A DNA stretch of 64,000 nt from Cheiracanthium punctorium (Eukaryota; Arthropoda; Arachnida; Araneae; Cheiracanthiidae). The position numbers and the translations under genes were made by a program. Where the stretch lies: contig JAWZYV010013142.1 in NCBI GenBank assembly GCA_038373885.1, forward strand, positions 209,972-273,971, written 5' to 3'. The notes below the pieces were generated by a model. That model did no database searches. It saw only the letters and a program-made list of their open reading frames with translations, and had not been told where the DNA came from. Below, piece after piece: positions 46,831-58,800 of this stretch. The stretch's first letter is position 1. Every line of letters starts with the position of its first letter.

Positions 46831-48405
46831 GGGTAAAACCACAGAGAATTTGGGATGACTGGTCGAGCGAGGTAGGTGGGCGAACAGACGCCAACACAAC
46901 CTACGTGTTTTGCTAACCTGACGCGCAGGCGTCAAATCGTCCGTGTCACCATACTCAACCACCCTCTGAGCGTCGTACGTGGAATTTCATCTTTCGACAG
47001 TCGGTTTGCTCGACCTCCGACCCATGACCTGTCGGTCTTTATTGACAACTTTACATCTAGGATTAGAGCCAATCCTTACATTTATAGATACAAAACATGA
47101 TAAAGAAATTACATGACATAACTAAAAGGAAAAATATAGATAGAAATACAATTACAATTACAAAATATTTACAATATATACAAGTACAGAAGATGAGAGC
47201 CTTTAATCGAAGTGTCCAATCTTGGATAGTAGCTTCAGAAGTGCCTTTCGTCCTTCAACTGTCACCAGGTAGTTCTTTAGGGAGGTCCGTGTTAGGTTTG
47301 GGCAGAGTTCTTTTCTTTTGTCTAGTAATCCTTCACATTCTGTGAGTATGTGTTCTCCTTTTGTTGGTTCCGTTGCGTTGCAAAATCTGCAGTTCTGAGT
47401 TCGTTTTAGCCTGAACCTCGTGAAGTAGGCCGGGAAAGGGCCGTGTCCTGTTATGACCCAGTTGAGCCTTGGAGTTTCTGTGAACTTTTTTTTTGTCCAG
47501 TTGAAGTGAGCGTCGAGGGAGTTATTGGGATTTATTTCTTCAAGGTACCCTTTCCAATAGAGCCATTTCGCCTTTCTTATGGCGTGTTTGTATATTGATT
47601 GCAACTTTCTGTGGGCGATCTTTTGCCTTTTCTTCGTTTCCGGATCCCAATTGCATCTTTGGTACCTTCTTCAGGCAGCCGTTACCTTCTTTCTCATGAT
47701 GGCACCCTTTTTCTTTCAATCGGTTTACCCTTTGTACGCATGCTTTTTGAGTATGCAGTTTGGATAATGTTAATCAGATCCTTTATGTAGGTCTCTAAGT
47801 CCTTTCCATCTATCCAACTTTCTTCGAACTCCTTAATCATCTCTTCCAAGTTTGTCACCATTTTGGGGAGATTTATGTCCCTTAGTCTTACTCGGATCGA
47901 CCGAGTTCTTTCGGGTTTTTCCCAATTTATGATTGTTGTTAGACGTTGATGATCCTTCGCCGTCTCTCTGTCTTCTACTTCCCACGAGTTGAAGAACGTT
48001 GCGAGATTTAAGCGGCTCATTGTCAGATCCACCCAGCTGTTTCCTCGTACTGACTGGAAGGTCGGGGCTGAATCGATGTCATTATGGATGACTATATTTG
48101 ATTGAATCACCATCTCTATAATTTCCTGTCCTCTGGCGTCTTCTTTTGAGGATGGGTTACCCCAGATTGCGCTTTTTGAGCTGAAATCTCCTGCTATGAC
48201 TATCGGCACATCACTTTGTAGAATGGCTCTTAGCGTATCCAGCTGTCGCTTGATGTCTTCGTTTGGCGACAGGTATACTGACGCAATTCTTAGTGATTTA
48301 CCGCCTTTTGTTATTTCAATGAAGACTATGTCTGGATCTACGTATATTTGTACGTGTTGGAGGAGCTGGCTAGGGGTGATTATCCCTGCCCGGGGTTTCT
48401 TTGCA

Positions 48406-49430
48406 TGTATATGTTACAGTGAAAACCCGAAATCAGTCAAAACCCGAATTAACTAGGGAAAACGCGTTCTAACTGAAAGCGTTAGGCAAAACCCGAATTA
48501 ACTAGGCAAAACGCGTTCTGACTGACAGCGCTAGGCAAAACCCGAATTAATTAGGGAAAACCCGTTTTATTGGAGTAGCGGCAGCATGATTTTGAGGGAC
48601 CCCTACAGCGGTGGCATATTTTCCAAGGGTGCCCCCTAAAGCGATTTTCGGACCCACTGATGTTTTTTGGGGTCTCGCAAAGAGCTAGCGTTGGCATACT
48701 TTCGAGGAGGCCCCCTACAGTGGTAGCCGGACCCACTGATGTGTTTTTGGGTCTCCGCAAATGGTCAGCGTTAGCATATTTTCGAGGGGGCTCCTAAAGC
48801 GATGGCCGGACCCATTGATGTTTTTTTAAGTCTCGCAAGAGCCCAGCGTTAGCATATTTTCGAGGGGCCGCCTAAAGCTATGGCCGGACTCAGTGATGTT
48901 TTTTTTGGGTCTCGCAAGGGCCAGCGTTAGCATATATTCGAAAGCCCCTCCCTGAAGCGATGTCCGGATCCACTGATGTTTTTTTGGGTCTCGCAGAGGG
49001 CCAGCGTTAGCATATTTTCGAGGGGGCCCTCTACAGCGGTGGCCGGAGGCAGTGATGTTTTTTTGGGTCTCGCAGAGGGCCAGCGTTAGCATATTTTTGA
49101 GGGGGCCCTCTACAGCGGTGGCCGGAGTCAGTGATGTTTCTTTCGGTCTCTCAAAGTGCCAGCGTTTGCATATTTTCAAGGCGGGGCAAGATCCAATTTT
49201 TAGTGCATAAAGCATTAACTCTTCGGAATTCACTTGGGAAAACGGGTTTTGCCTAGCGCTGTCAGTCAGAACGCGTTTTTCCTAATTAATTCGGGTTTTG
49301 CCTAGCGCTGTCAGTCAGAACGCGTTTTGCCTAGTTAATTCGGGTTTTGCCTAACGCTTTCAGTTAGAACGCGTTTTCCCTAGTTAATTCGGGTTTTGAC
49401 TGATTTCGGGTTTTCACTGTAACATATACA
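48406..49430. mobile_element. 1,025-bp TIR element inserted in the LINE, TGCA duplication
   Basis: TGCA lies at 48402-48405 and 49431-49434. The termini TGTATATGTTACAGTGAAAA and its exact inverse begin long inverted repeats, each built from about three tandem units of some 50 bp (cccgaattaactaggcaaaa, cgcgttctgactgacagcg). Removing the insert plus one TGCA restores the endonuclease frame (SYA|KKPRAG), confirming the boundaries. The centre is a 79-bp minisatellite and there is no transposase. The TIR-with-subrepeats design is unusual; the superfamily is unassigned. Confidence 0.93.
48592..49195. repeat. 79-bp minisatellite, about 7.6 copies
   Basis: Units beginning 'ggtctcgc' or close variants start at 48671, 48750, 48829, 48908, 48987, 49066 and 49145, exactly 79 bases apart, with a partial unit before. 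Each holds 'gccagcgttagcatattttc' or a variant, then 'ccctacagcggtggccgga' and 'gtgatgttttt'. The same unit occurs at 27473-27660. A minus-strand frame of 135 codons spans it only because 79-bp periods happen to lack stops in parts. Confidence 0.95.
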
Positions 49431-49606
49431 TGCATAACTCAGCGGAAATCCGCCGATTTTTCCCCTTTTGGTCGTATATGTCTCCTGTATGCAGATCACG
49501 TCGTATTCCGTGCTATTTTTATTGAGACAGTGATTAGCCGCGAGACACCTTCCTACGTTCTGTTGTGTGATCTTGATGGCACTTAGTACCATAGTCTGTG
49601 CGGTTT

Positions 49607-50620
49607 TTACATTTTATTTATTTCTTGCGCCCTGCATGGGCATTGGAGACTCGTAAGCGCAAGGTTGGTTTTGAAGTTGGTTCTGAGGTTTTTGTTATTA
49701 TCTATACAGTTTGTGCAGCGTTCCCTTTTGTTGCATTTGTCCGTTCGGTGATCTTTGTGACCGCACGTTAGGCAGGTTTCCGCGATTTTGCACACGGTAG
49801 AGATATGGCCGTATTTTCCGCACTTAAAACACCGAATGGTCTCCCTAGCTCCGCGATGCATACTTTGCTCCATCCGATTAATAAGGATTTGAGTTCCTTT
49901 ACTTGTTTAAAAGCGGATGGTTCGATTTCTACCACCCAGTGGGTGTGATCTTTCCGGTTTATCGGGAATTTTATCGCCAGTCCTGTTTCATTGCTGAGCT
50001 TACTCTGTTCTTTTAATGCCTTGAGAACTGTGTCCCCGTCCGTTTCGGATGGGACAACGTATATTATAAGTCTTGGCCTGCGCTTCTTGGGGCGCCTTAG
50101 AGTCACCTCCTGTTTTAGGGAATGGTGTTGGTTGGTGACGTTCTCCAGTTTGGATATGTCTTCCCCCGCTCGGCTTTTACCAGCAGACCACCCTTTGAGA
50201 TAGGTTTTAACCAATTGACTGCAATACTCTTTTGAGGGGGTTAATCGCAGATTTTATTTTATCTTTAAATTTCTCAACGTCTTTCGCGTTTTTAGCATTA
50301 TCGCTAGTGGCGGGGTAGATAAATATTAGATGTTCCGACTTTGGAGGAGGTTTCCCCTTGACTTCCTGGGTTGGTCCGCCCAGGACTTGCGCGTAGGTCC
50401 TACTTTGCGCTATTTCTACCTTCTGTGCTAACTCTGTTCTCAGCTTTATTATTTCTTCTTGCTGCTGTACGAAGAGGTCATAAAGATCATTTACCTCTTT
50501 TTGCATGTTCATTCTTTGAACCTTCGTGTTTGTGTCCGATAATTGCTGTACAAGACTATCAACGAGTGCTTTCGCTTGCACCTGGTAGCCCTTAAGAGCA
50601 TCATCGTTGGCTGTTGCCAT
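49607..50620 (-). pseudogene. ORF1 (gag-like) of R1/I-type LINE, frameshifted
   Basis: The likely start is MATANDDALKGYQV at 50620, followed by a coiled-coil-like segment rich in Q, E and K (to about residue 85). At about 50210 the frame breaks; the central part resumes with KLENVTNQHHSLKQEV and an RRM-like stretch (RPRLIIYVVPSETDGD, THWVVEIEPSAFKQV). A second break near 49865 leads to CFKCGKYGHISTVC, then CLTCGHKDHRTDKC, then a CTNC start of a third knuckle. At least three frameshifts make it nonfunctional. In the family this protein binds RNA. Confidence 0.8.
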
Positions 50621-50818
50621 TTCAATTCCTTTATAGTTACTCAATTCCTTTATCAAACTTTGATCGCTTTAGCCGTATCGGATGATACGTTACCAGCCGA
50701 GACCAAGTGGAGGTAGCGATCAGTCAAGCGCTGCGGAGGGGGATAGACTCTAGGCCGTTGTCCCTCTCTCCTAGAAAACCTTTGACTCACAAAGTAATAT
50801 TATTATTGCGCTTGGCCT

Positions 50819-50915
50819 CCCGGCCGACAATCCCTTAAAAAGTCCACCGCTCAGGGCATGCCCCTTTAAGCAGATTGCCTTCGTGTGGCTTCGCCTTAAT
50901 CACAAAAATCAAAAT
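50819..50915 (+). mobile_element. SINE 3-prime tail fragment
   Basis: The stretch 'aatcccttaaaaagtccacc' through 'gccttaatcacaaa' parallels the 3-prime parts of the SINEs at 10138 and 63600 (cccttagaaa, cctaccaaggcac, gccttaaagcacaaa). The head is missing or diverged. Confidence 0.45.
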
Positions 50916-52833
50916 CAGCCGCCATAACTTTTTAATATTTTGACAAGAATGAATCACTCATTTCGCCCTCTTTTAAAATAAGTACTAAAAAAGTAAAAAT
51001 TAGGTTTTTTTACAAATTGTAATGTAATATGGAAGTCAGTCTTGATAGTATAAGTGTTTGTGTTATATTGTCATAGAATGCATGGAATAACTTTTAATTT
51101 TTTTTCCCACAAATTATCCAGCAGTATTTTTGATAGAGTTTTAAAACGGGGTGCCGGGTTTTCAAATTGCAAGTGAGATCTACATCTGTCATGTCATGTG
51201 TTTTTAAAAAGTATTAGGGGAAAAAATGTAATTCTAATATATTTTTAAGAAAACGCATTTGGAAAAACTTCCCCTTCTGTAGATATGTAAAAATTGGGTG
51301 TCAATTTTAATGCAATTTGTTAACGCTCGTTTTTCGCACGCAGACAATATTTTGATTAAAAATGATGATTCAGTCAAACCAATCTACTAATTCGCGATTA
51401 TCATTATAAGAAGTATTTAGTCGATTGCTTAGATTTAAAATTTTAAATGCTCCAACGCTGCTCAAAATGTTTTTCATTTTAAATGTTGCAAAATTCGTTT
51501 TAAAACACGATACATTAATATTTTTTATTTACTTATATATTTTTGTATTTAATTAAGTGGCAAACGCGTATGTTTCATAACCTATGCATGTTGCAAGTGT
51601 AGTTTTAATTCAATGTAGGATTATGTTCCTCCACTCCATAAGTCTCAAAAAACTTTTTTTTTTTCAACGTTGCTGTAAGTTTCAATATTACTCCGTTCCA
51701 AAAATACTGTGTGCAAAGCATGATTAACTGGCTCGAGTGCATGGGGTTTCTTTTACGGCAGTCAAAACGTGATGTCATAAATCAGAAATTGCATGAAATT
51801 CAAAAACTCTGCCACACAATTTAGCGTCCAAATCGGAATTGGAGCTATTTTAAATAGCTCCTCGAGGTCGCACAGTTTGACAATTTTCATGAGATCGAAA
51901 CATGGAGGGTTAAAATATTTAGTATATTTGCCACCAAGACGAGATGAAATATTCCGTGGTGCTAAGTACACCAATCTGACAAGAAATATCATAAGAATAT
52001 ATGGAGAACTGTTTCAATGGCAATCAAAATGGAAAATGATTATTGTTTATGCTCCAGCGTAAGTCGCAAAGAATCACCAAAAAATGAAAAGGTGCCATCG
52101 ATGGCAAATATCCAAGTTTTTTTACTAAATTGAACAATTGAGGGGAGAAATCGATAGTATAAGCAGTATTATAAGATTTGTTGCGAAAATATGGATTAAA
52201 GCACAATATACCGTATTGATAAAAATAAAAGTGCTTGTTTTATTCATCATTTTTCAACGGTCGTCTTACAACAAAGTAAACGATAAGTAATCATACGTTA
52301 CGTTAATATGTCCCGCGGTAGTTTCAACAACAGAGACTACCTGAACTTTTTTCTTTTTAATTCAGTTTTTCTTCGGATAGTTACGATTGTATTTTAGGAA
52401 AATATTCGCTTCTTCCCGTGCGAAGAACGGGATGTATCTCGTGATCAATACTGATCAATGACTGTACTTTTTAAATTTGGTTTCATGAATTTGAATGGAA
52501 GTAGTTTGCAATTAATGGTAGATTGGAATTAGAAATAGCTTGCTAATGAACTGAGGCCAGAAGTGTTGACCATCCTATTATTGTAGAACCCAGTATCGGC
52601 CAACATTACACCTGTGAAAAGGGATGGACTATTTAGCAACCCCGTAAAGTTTTACCGTTAAAAATTCTTTTGAAAACAATTATGCCTACTTAAATGAAAA
52701 AAAAATAGTCATAGTTCCGACTTCGTGTACTTTTTAAAAATAATTGACCTACGTAATTATCTTACAAAATTACTCAATGCATACAGCTTGCCATGGTAAT
52801 TTAAGTTAATTTTTTCATTTATATTATATGTAT
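50916..52833. other. AT-rich sequence without recognised gene
   Basis: A plus frame at 51793-52062 (about 90 codons, translated KFKNSATQFSVQIGIG at its start) has moderately balanced composition but no motif I recognise and no convincing splice context. An unidentified exon or old transposon piece cannot be excluded. The rest shows only short homopolymers. Confidence 0.35.
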
Positions 52834-52893
52834 GTGTTGTTTCTAATGCCCTCTGGCAAACGCATAGCTGTGCCAGATCCTAGACCGGACGCC
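52834..52893 (-). mobile_element. 3-prime fragment of the 5S-type SINE
   Basis: On the plus strand 'gttgtttctaatgccctctg' followed by 'gcaaacgc' matches the start of 35165-35195. On the minus strand this is the SINE 3-prime end. Homology fades at the border of a foldback MITE. Confidence 0.6.
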
Positions 52894-53148
52894 CCTATGC
52901 TTTGGCTGTGACTAAAATCATCGGGAGCAGAAGGAGGAGTGAACAGCTGCCAGGGGCTCCCGAAGATGGCGATTGGACAATTCACTCCTCTTCCTTCGGG
53001 GGGGGGGCACCGCGCTCTCCTCTTTCACCGAAGCGAAAGACTACCGATCTTTTGTTCATGAATTTGTTAAGCATCTTCAGGATCAAGGGGCAGCTCTCAT
53101 CCCCTCCCACTGCCCCCGATCATTTTAGTCACAGAGAAAAAGCATAGG
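52894..53148. mobile_element. Foldback MITE, 255 bp
   Basis: The left arm CCTATGCTTTGGCTGTGACT then 'aaaatcatcggg' is mirrored by 'cccgatcattttagtcacag' then 'aagcatagg' at the right. Further inner pairing (gagtgaacagctgcc against gggcagctctcat) extends the hairpin. No duplication is visible. The frame at 52902-53147 is just the arm sequence. Confidence 0.75.
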
Positions 53149-53189
53149 AATTTCCAGTCTATCCCAAGTAGCAAGACTAATGGGTAAAT

Positions 53190-53515
53190 AATCGGCCAAT
53201 GATCGCTTTGAGTGGCGTATAACTGTCAATATTCTAACGATGTCGCAGTATCGCCGCGCGGTCTCGCGTTCCGATCTTTAAGTTTCTTCCTCGTAGACGG
53301 CGGCCGAAAAGATATCGGCGCGACATCCCGTTCCGATTCGAAACTTTTCTCCCCGGAACTGTAATGGGCCTAGAGTCGCGCCAACCTGTTCGACTATCTG
53401 TTAGCAAATTTCAAGTGCTTGGCAGAGGGCGCTGCTTTTGCAATGGCTCCCTCCTCCCTCTCCTGTCGCGACAGCAGGTAGCTGGTTGTCCCTGCAGTGT
53501 TTGCACGTGGTAAGT
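53190..53515 (+). promoter_or_regulatory. CpG-rich segment ending at a consensus splice donor
   Basis: This stretch is far richer in CG dinucleotides than its surroundings (gtcgcagtatcgccgcgcgg, gacggcggccgaaaagatat, tcggcgcgacatcccg) and includes the palindrome CTGTCGCGACAG at 53463-53474. It ends in 'gcacgtg|gtaagtaatt', a strong 5-prime splice site match with an adjacent CACGTG. A promoter plus noncoding first exon is a reasonable reading; its gene is not identified, and it may be transposon-derived. Confidence 0.35.
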
Positions 53516-54730
53516 AATTTTTAATTCATAATCATAATAATCGTTTATTTGAATTATTTGCTTGTAGTTTTCTTTAGTGTAGGTTACGTTTTTATTTAAG
53601 TTTCATATGTTGTTATGAAATTCATTAAAGTCTGCTGTGACATGTCTGCTTTGCTTTTAGCGGATTTTGTTGCAGTGCAGTGCTAAAAATTGACGTGTTT
53701 GTATAAAAATATTGCTATTTAAAAAAAAAAAAATTCTGTTCTTTGTTTTTTTTTAAAAGGACTCCAGTGGATTACGCTATTAAAAATTATCGCCGATCTT
53801 TCTCTTTTTTCAGCTGCAAATTGATTTTGAACCTTATTATAATTTAATGGCAAATGTGTGACTATTTTAAAATTGTTTCTTAATTCATATCTAATATATT
53901 TACAAAGTACATGTCTTTTTCATTTGCTTTTACAAGTTTCTCGATTTTTTAAAACGGGCCAAAGTTTGTATGCTAAGCAAAGTAAAGAATTTTGTGATTT
54001 TTAAACCAATGAGGATTTGCATTGAATTAATTTGCTTTTATTTTGAATGCATTTTATCTAAAATGGGTTGGAAACAGCTTCGATATCATCTCTTTTTGGT
54101 GCTGTTTTGGATTGGCAACAAAGTATTGTAAATTTTAATTTACTATATTTCTTCCTTTCTTTTTTTTAAACAGTTTGTTATATATTTAGAGATTTCGATT
54201 CTCTCTAGCCTTTCAGTAGATATTTACTTTATGAGGCTGTACGCTATTCAACCCCCCCTCCCTTTTTTTTTTTTCTTTAAATACAAAGTGCCGTAAAATG
54301 TAAACAGTTTGAGCTGCTGCTGCTGTACCTTACTCTGGATCATCATAAATTATCATTATTATTATTACTTCATGTATTGAAGTTCAATTTGTTTTTTAGT
54401 GTGTTTGTTTTATATTTGGCAACAGTATTTTTACTTATCTTTAAGTTATTAAACGCTCTGCTCTAAACGCTTGCAGTTTGTTTACTATCGGTGCACGTTG
54501 TTCCTATCTATTTTGTGGAACTTGTAAACTAGATTATCCTATTATACATTAATTTGGAGGTTAATTTAGTTATAAATAAATAAATAAATGCTAAAAGTAA
54601 GGTCTACGAAGGCTGAAAAGTGTAGATTTTTCGGCACTCGTTATACTAAAGATACGGATTTAAACTAAATGAGGCTATGCATCACACACTGTTACGGCAA
54701 GTTCTTCAAAATTGAAGGTTACTAAAATTT
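53516..54730. other. AT-rich spacer
   Basis: I see T homopolymers, a short (ATT)n tract near 54348-54367 and no exon-like sequence. If the donor at 53510 is genuine, this would be the start of its intron. Confidence 0.35.
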
Positions 54731-55041
54731 TTGATAAGAAAAACCATGCATTGGTTGAAAGGTAATAGAATTATAGGCATAGAAACTCTAAGCAAGATTT
54801 CCTTGTTTCTCTGCTATCTACAATGTTTTGCAACTGAATTCAAATTGACAGAAGACTCTGATGAAGGCCTCTTTGCTTCTGAAGAAAACATGAAAGCACC
54901 TGCCAAAGAAGTAAGAAGTTTAATAAAGAGTAACACTTGTGGTGTATCTGTAGATGGAACATGGCAGCGAAGAGGGTATATGTAGCTAAATGGATGTGTA
55001 TCAGCTATTTTTATAGATGGTAGAGTTTTAGATATCCAACT
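54731..55041 (+). pseudogene. Fragment of a Mutator-like transposase-domain protein
   Basis: The frame encodes a charged linker (TEDSDEGLFASEENMKAPAK) then CGVSVDGTWQRRGY, a stop, and in the same frame LNGCVSAIFIDGRVLDIQ. The pattern VSVDGTWQ-RRG-SLNG-S-I-TGKVLD is the start of the Mutator-like transposase domain found in many arthropod repeat proteins; its D is the presumed first catalytic aspartate. The TAG at 54984-54986 replaces a residue within RGY-SLNG. The remainder of the domain is missing. No ATG start is evident. Confidence 0.6.
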
Positions 55042-55441
55042 AGTTTAGATATCCACTTTATCATGCCGATGTTCTATACCACCGAGGTATTATTACATAT
55101 AGTTTTTATTATTGCAAAGCATTTTTATTAGTATAAAAAAGAAGAGAAAGATTACAAATTATTAAGATAATTAAGATTTGTTGGGGGGGGAAGAGAAAAA
55201 CTTCCTTTCTATCTCAGACTAGGATAAATTTAGATTTAAAATACTTTTAGGAACTTTTCCATTAATTGATTGAAGATATATGCACATCAAGTTACTAGAG
55301 AAATTGAAAACTAAATTTTTTCATTAGTTAAAAGATGTTTTCATACATTTTATATAAATATGTTAACCATAATAAATAAATAAAAAATGACTTACCATGA
55401 TACTTCCTTGAAAAGGGATTTCTTAAAAGACGCTTCGCTTA
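55042..55441. other. Left flank of the BEL/Pao insertion
   Basis: AT-rich, with a G run near 55183-55190. The last five bases, GCTTA (55437-55441), are the target-site duplication repeated at 61677-61681. Confidence 0.6.
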
Positions 55442-55724
55442 TGTAGCGAAATCTCGCTCTCCAGCAGAGGGCGTGAGCAAGCACTCTCTAACTAGTTGTC
55501 GATGTGAGAGAACGACAGACGAGTTTCGATTGTACTTCGATAAGCGCACACATGCGCATTCGTTTTGTAAAACTTCAATGTAAATATTATGTACATTTAA
55601 TTAAATAGATTTAGTCAAGACTACCTCTCTTCGAGTCATTCATTTGAATATTTCGATTGACCACCTTCGATGAACCACCGACGTTAGTTTTGAATTGCCT
55701 TTCGAAAGTGCCCTTTTGTCGTCA
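55442..55724 (+). repeat. 5-prime LTR, 283 bp
   Basis: It begins TGTAGCGAAATCTCGC and ends TTTTGTCGTCA, the canonical TG...CA. It contains 'aattaaatagatttag' near the middle; U3/R/U5 limits cannot be fixed by eye. Confidence 0.97.
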
Positions 55725-55741
55725 TGGTGCATAGCGGCCGG
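55725..55741 (+). other. Primer-binding site, probably tRNA-Gly
   Basis: TGGTGCATAGCGGCCGG starts immediately after the LTR. It resembles the complement of a tRNA-Gly 3-prime end (TGGTGCATCGGCCGGG) with a two-base insertion AG. TGG pairs with the CCA end of the primer tRNA. The tRNA assignment is from memory. Confidence 0.65.
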
Positions 55742-55825
55742 TAAGGGCCGAATGCTCTTTATTTGTGATCAACTACATTGTTCGAGATTCTAGTAAGGGA
55801 GGTAAGTCCGCATTTTGATTTCGAT

Positions 55826-58800
55826 ATGAGTCTTGACAAGTTGAAAAAAAAGAGATCGACCCAAAAGGGTCTTATAACGAAGTTGTTTGGAAAAATTGAT
55901 GAAAGTTTGAAATCGGAAGTAGATCCGAAAAAACTAAAACTTTTGTTAAATCAGTTGATAGAAAAAACAGATCATATTAAATTTGTCGATTCTGAAATTT
56001 TGAACGAAATTGATGTCAAGGAAGTAGAAACGGAAGTGGAAGCTTCCGAAGAGTATTTGGATAATTTGATAGCTTATAAATGTAAACTGTGCGATAGGAT
56101 TGAAGAATTAGATCGTGATAAAGTTCATGTTCCAAATTCAAGTGCCAACGGTAAAGTAACAACTTCGTCGATCGCTTCGAATCAAACCTTTGAAGTTACC
56201 AACTCGATAAAACTGCCAAAGCTGACAGTAAATAAATTTTTCGGTGATACATCACTCTGGCTAGAATTTATAGGCCAATTTGAAAACACAATTGATAAAA
56301 ACCTAAATCTGAATAAAATTGAAAAATTGATCTATTTGAAAAATTGTCTTGGAGGATCTGCTGCCAAAGCTGTTTCGGGCTTAGCATTGAAAGATGAAAA
56401 TTATGACGCTGCCTTGAAAATTTTACGCTCGAGGTTTGGACAAAATAATCTGTTAATCAACTCTCATTTGGGAAAACTGTTAGATATCCCCCCTGTCAGA
56501 GATTCGAGCGATACTACGGGTTTGAGAAAACTGTTTGACCGTGCCGAAATCCAAGTTAGGAATCTTGAGTCATTGGGAATTGATTCAAAATCATATGGAA
56601 ACCTCCTAGTACCAATCCTTTTAAAAATATTGCCACCCGATCTGACATTAGAGTATAGCAGATCAAATAAGTCAGAAAGTTGGAATCTTGAAACTCTTTT
56701 GAAATTTTTGGAAGACGAAATCCTTAGCCGCGAAAGAGCACTTGCTGTTTATTCCGGTAGAAATCCCCTGCGCGCAGATAGACTGGGTCAAGGTCGTGAG
56801 TTCCGAGTCCGAAGCGCTGATTCACCGAAATATAGAAACAGCGTTTCGAAGACTCCGACTTCCGCTCACGAACTGCTAACCAATATTAGTTCGAAATGCA
56901 TCTTCTGCAAAAACCAGCATGACTCAGAGAACTGTGGGGAGGGTACCGTTGAAGCTAGGAGAGAGCTTTTGAAAAGAGAAGCCAGATGCCTAAATTGCTT
57001 GATTCCATCACACCGGGCTAATGAATGTCGCCAGAGAGACGGTTGCTCCTTCTGCGGGAATAAATATAAACATTCGAAAGCCATTTGTTATCGGTTTCAT
57101 AATAAAACAAAAAGGGAAAATCCCATAGACGCCAATTCGCTTCCAGAGGCGTCCGCTCCGCATGATACGGCCGTCTCGTCCTGTCAAATTGAGAAAAATA
57201 GCAACACTAAGAGAATTTTTCTCCAAACGGCGGCTGTCTCCGCACGTAATAAAAATAATCTTTTCGAAAATGTAAGATTGTTATTCGACAGTGGCTCCAT
57301 GCGCAGTTTCATAACGAAAGATGTTTCTAGAAAGTTAAAACTTCCTTTCATTCGCAAAGAGTTGCTTTCGGTCCATTCCTTTGGTGGTGAAACACCCATG
57401 GAAAAGTCCTTTGACGTTGTCCGGGTCAAATTAGAAAATAGAAATGACCCGAATCTAAACGTATATGTCGAGGTGTTAGAAATCGAAGAAATTTCATCAG
57501 CACAAATTTCTCCTCCGGATGTTGATCTAATAAATAAAATCAAAGATTTGAGGAGTCTGAAATTGTCGGACACCTACACAGAAAACGGAAATGATAAAAT
57601 CTCAATTCTAATTGGGGCAGACTATTATTATTCTCTAATTTCGGGAAGAATAAAACGGATTAATAAACAGCTAGTCGCAACCGAAACTTTGTTCGGATGG
57701 TGTTTGTTGGGGAAGGGTGAAACTAAGTCCATGGATTCCTTGGCGATGAAAGTTATAGTTGAAGAAAGCAATATCTCTGAAGATATTAAAAAATTCTGGC
57801 AGTTGGAAAGCCTCGGAATTGAATCTGAAATTGAAACTTCTGATCCACTTAGTGACAGAAGCTTGAAAAAATATGAATCTAGTGTCGTACACCAAAATAA
57901 AACATATAAAGTACGATTACCTTGGAAATCTGAAAAGGGACATCTGTTACAAAACAATCGTGAAATCGCTCTTGAAAGATTTTCTAGACTCTGTTCGAAG
58001 TTTCGAAATGACCGAACTTTGTTTTCAGAATATAAAAAGGTCATTGATGATTACCTCACCCAAAACATCATCGAGCCGGTTTATGAAAATGCCGAACCTG
58101 AAGTTAAACATCCAGAGTTTTATTTGCCCCACAGAGCTGTAATACGCGAAGATCGAGAAACAAGCAGACTCAGAGTAGTTTTCGATGCGTCGAGTCATAG
58201 TAAAGGAAACTTATCATTGAATGACTGCTTGGAAATAGGGCCTAACCTCTACCCCGACCTGTTTGAACTTTTACTCAAGTTTAGAGAATACCCAGTAGCC
58301 TTTACGACCGATATCAAACAAGCCTTTCTCAGAATCGAAATCGACGAAAGGGATAGAGATGTCACAAAATTTTTTTGGTCGGATTCACCTAGTTTCGAAT
58401 CTCAATCCCCGCACGTATATCGGTTCACTCGAGTGTTATTTGGACTAAATTGTTCCCCGTTTTTACTCGGTGCCACGATTAAACATCATTTGAGAAAGTT
58501 TGCCGACAAATTTCCCGACACTTGTGAATTACTAAATGAATCTTGCTATGTCGATGACATTATTGCGGGATCTAGTGACGCCGACAGTGCATTTGCTACT
58601 AGCAAAGAATGTATCAGGATTTTTGAAGAGGCAAATATGCAATTACATAAATGGAAAACCAATTCGGAAATTTTAAGGAAACTTTGGCAAGACGATGGCA
58701 TATCTGTAGAAACAACTAGAGACGTTTTAGGACAGACTGGTATAACTTCTAAAGTTTTGGGTATCGCGTGGGATACTGGAAAGGATGGCTTTTATTTTGA

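Larger units (their letters stand above)
47203..49592 (-). pseudogene. ORF2 of R1/I-type LINE: endonuclease plus C-terminus, RT deleted
   Basis: The N-terminal endonuclease begins at 49592 (QQNVGRCLAANHCLN, then DVICIQETY) and continues at 48405 after removing the insert (YAKKPRAGIITP), with IVIAGDFSSKSAIWGNPSS, then SWVDLTMS near the catalytic region. In the usual active-site motifs, N, the E of QET and GDF are present; the terminal SD(H)-like motif is weaker (KDHQRL). A frame change near 47690 follows, then the pre-RT linker KAKWLYWKGYLEEINPNNS. The frame then jumps at about 47490 to NWVITGHGPFPAYFTRF and a CRFCNA...GEHILTEC zinc-like end. It cannot retrotranspose itself. Confidence 0.82.
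47100..50740 (-). mobile_element. Dead non-LTR retrotransposon, R1/I-type, split and deleted
   Basis: Reading from the right: an ORF1 gag-like protein with CCHC knuckles, then an ORF2 with an apurinic-like endonuclease, then a jump to the ORF2 C-terminus. Reverse transcriptase and RNase H are missing. A 1,025-bp TIR element is inserted in the endonuclease. The two-ORF architecture, triple zinc knuckles and HGPFPAYFTRF-type C-terminus fit the R1/I/LOA assemblage. Boundaries are approximate; no poly-A or duplication was fixed. Confidence 0.8.

Noticed and set aside
47579..47790. Plus-strand frames with hydrophobic character
   Set aside because: They are the antisense of LINE ORF2 linker sequence; hydrophobicity comes from the complementary strand of Lys/Glu codons.
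48826..49233. 135-codon minus-strand open frame
   Set aside because: It lies wholly in the 79-bp minisatellite; the apparent repetitive protein follows the DNA period and shifts frame between units.
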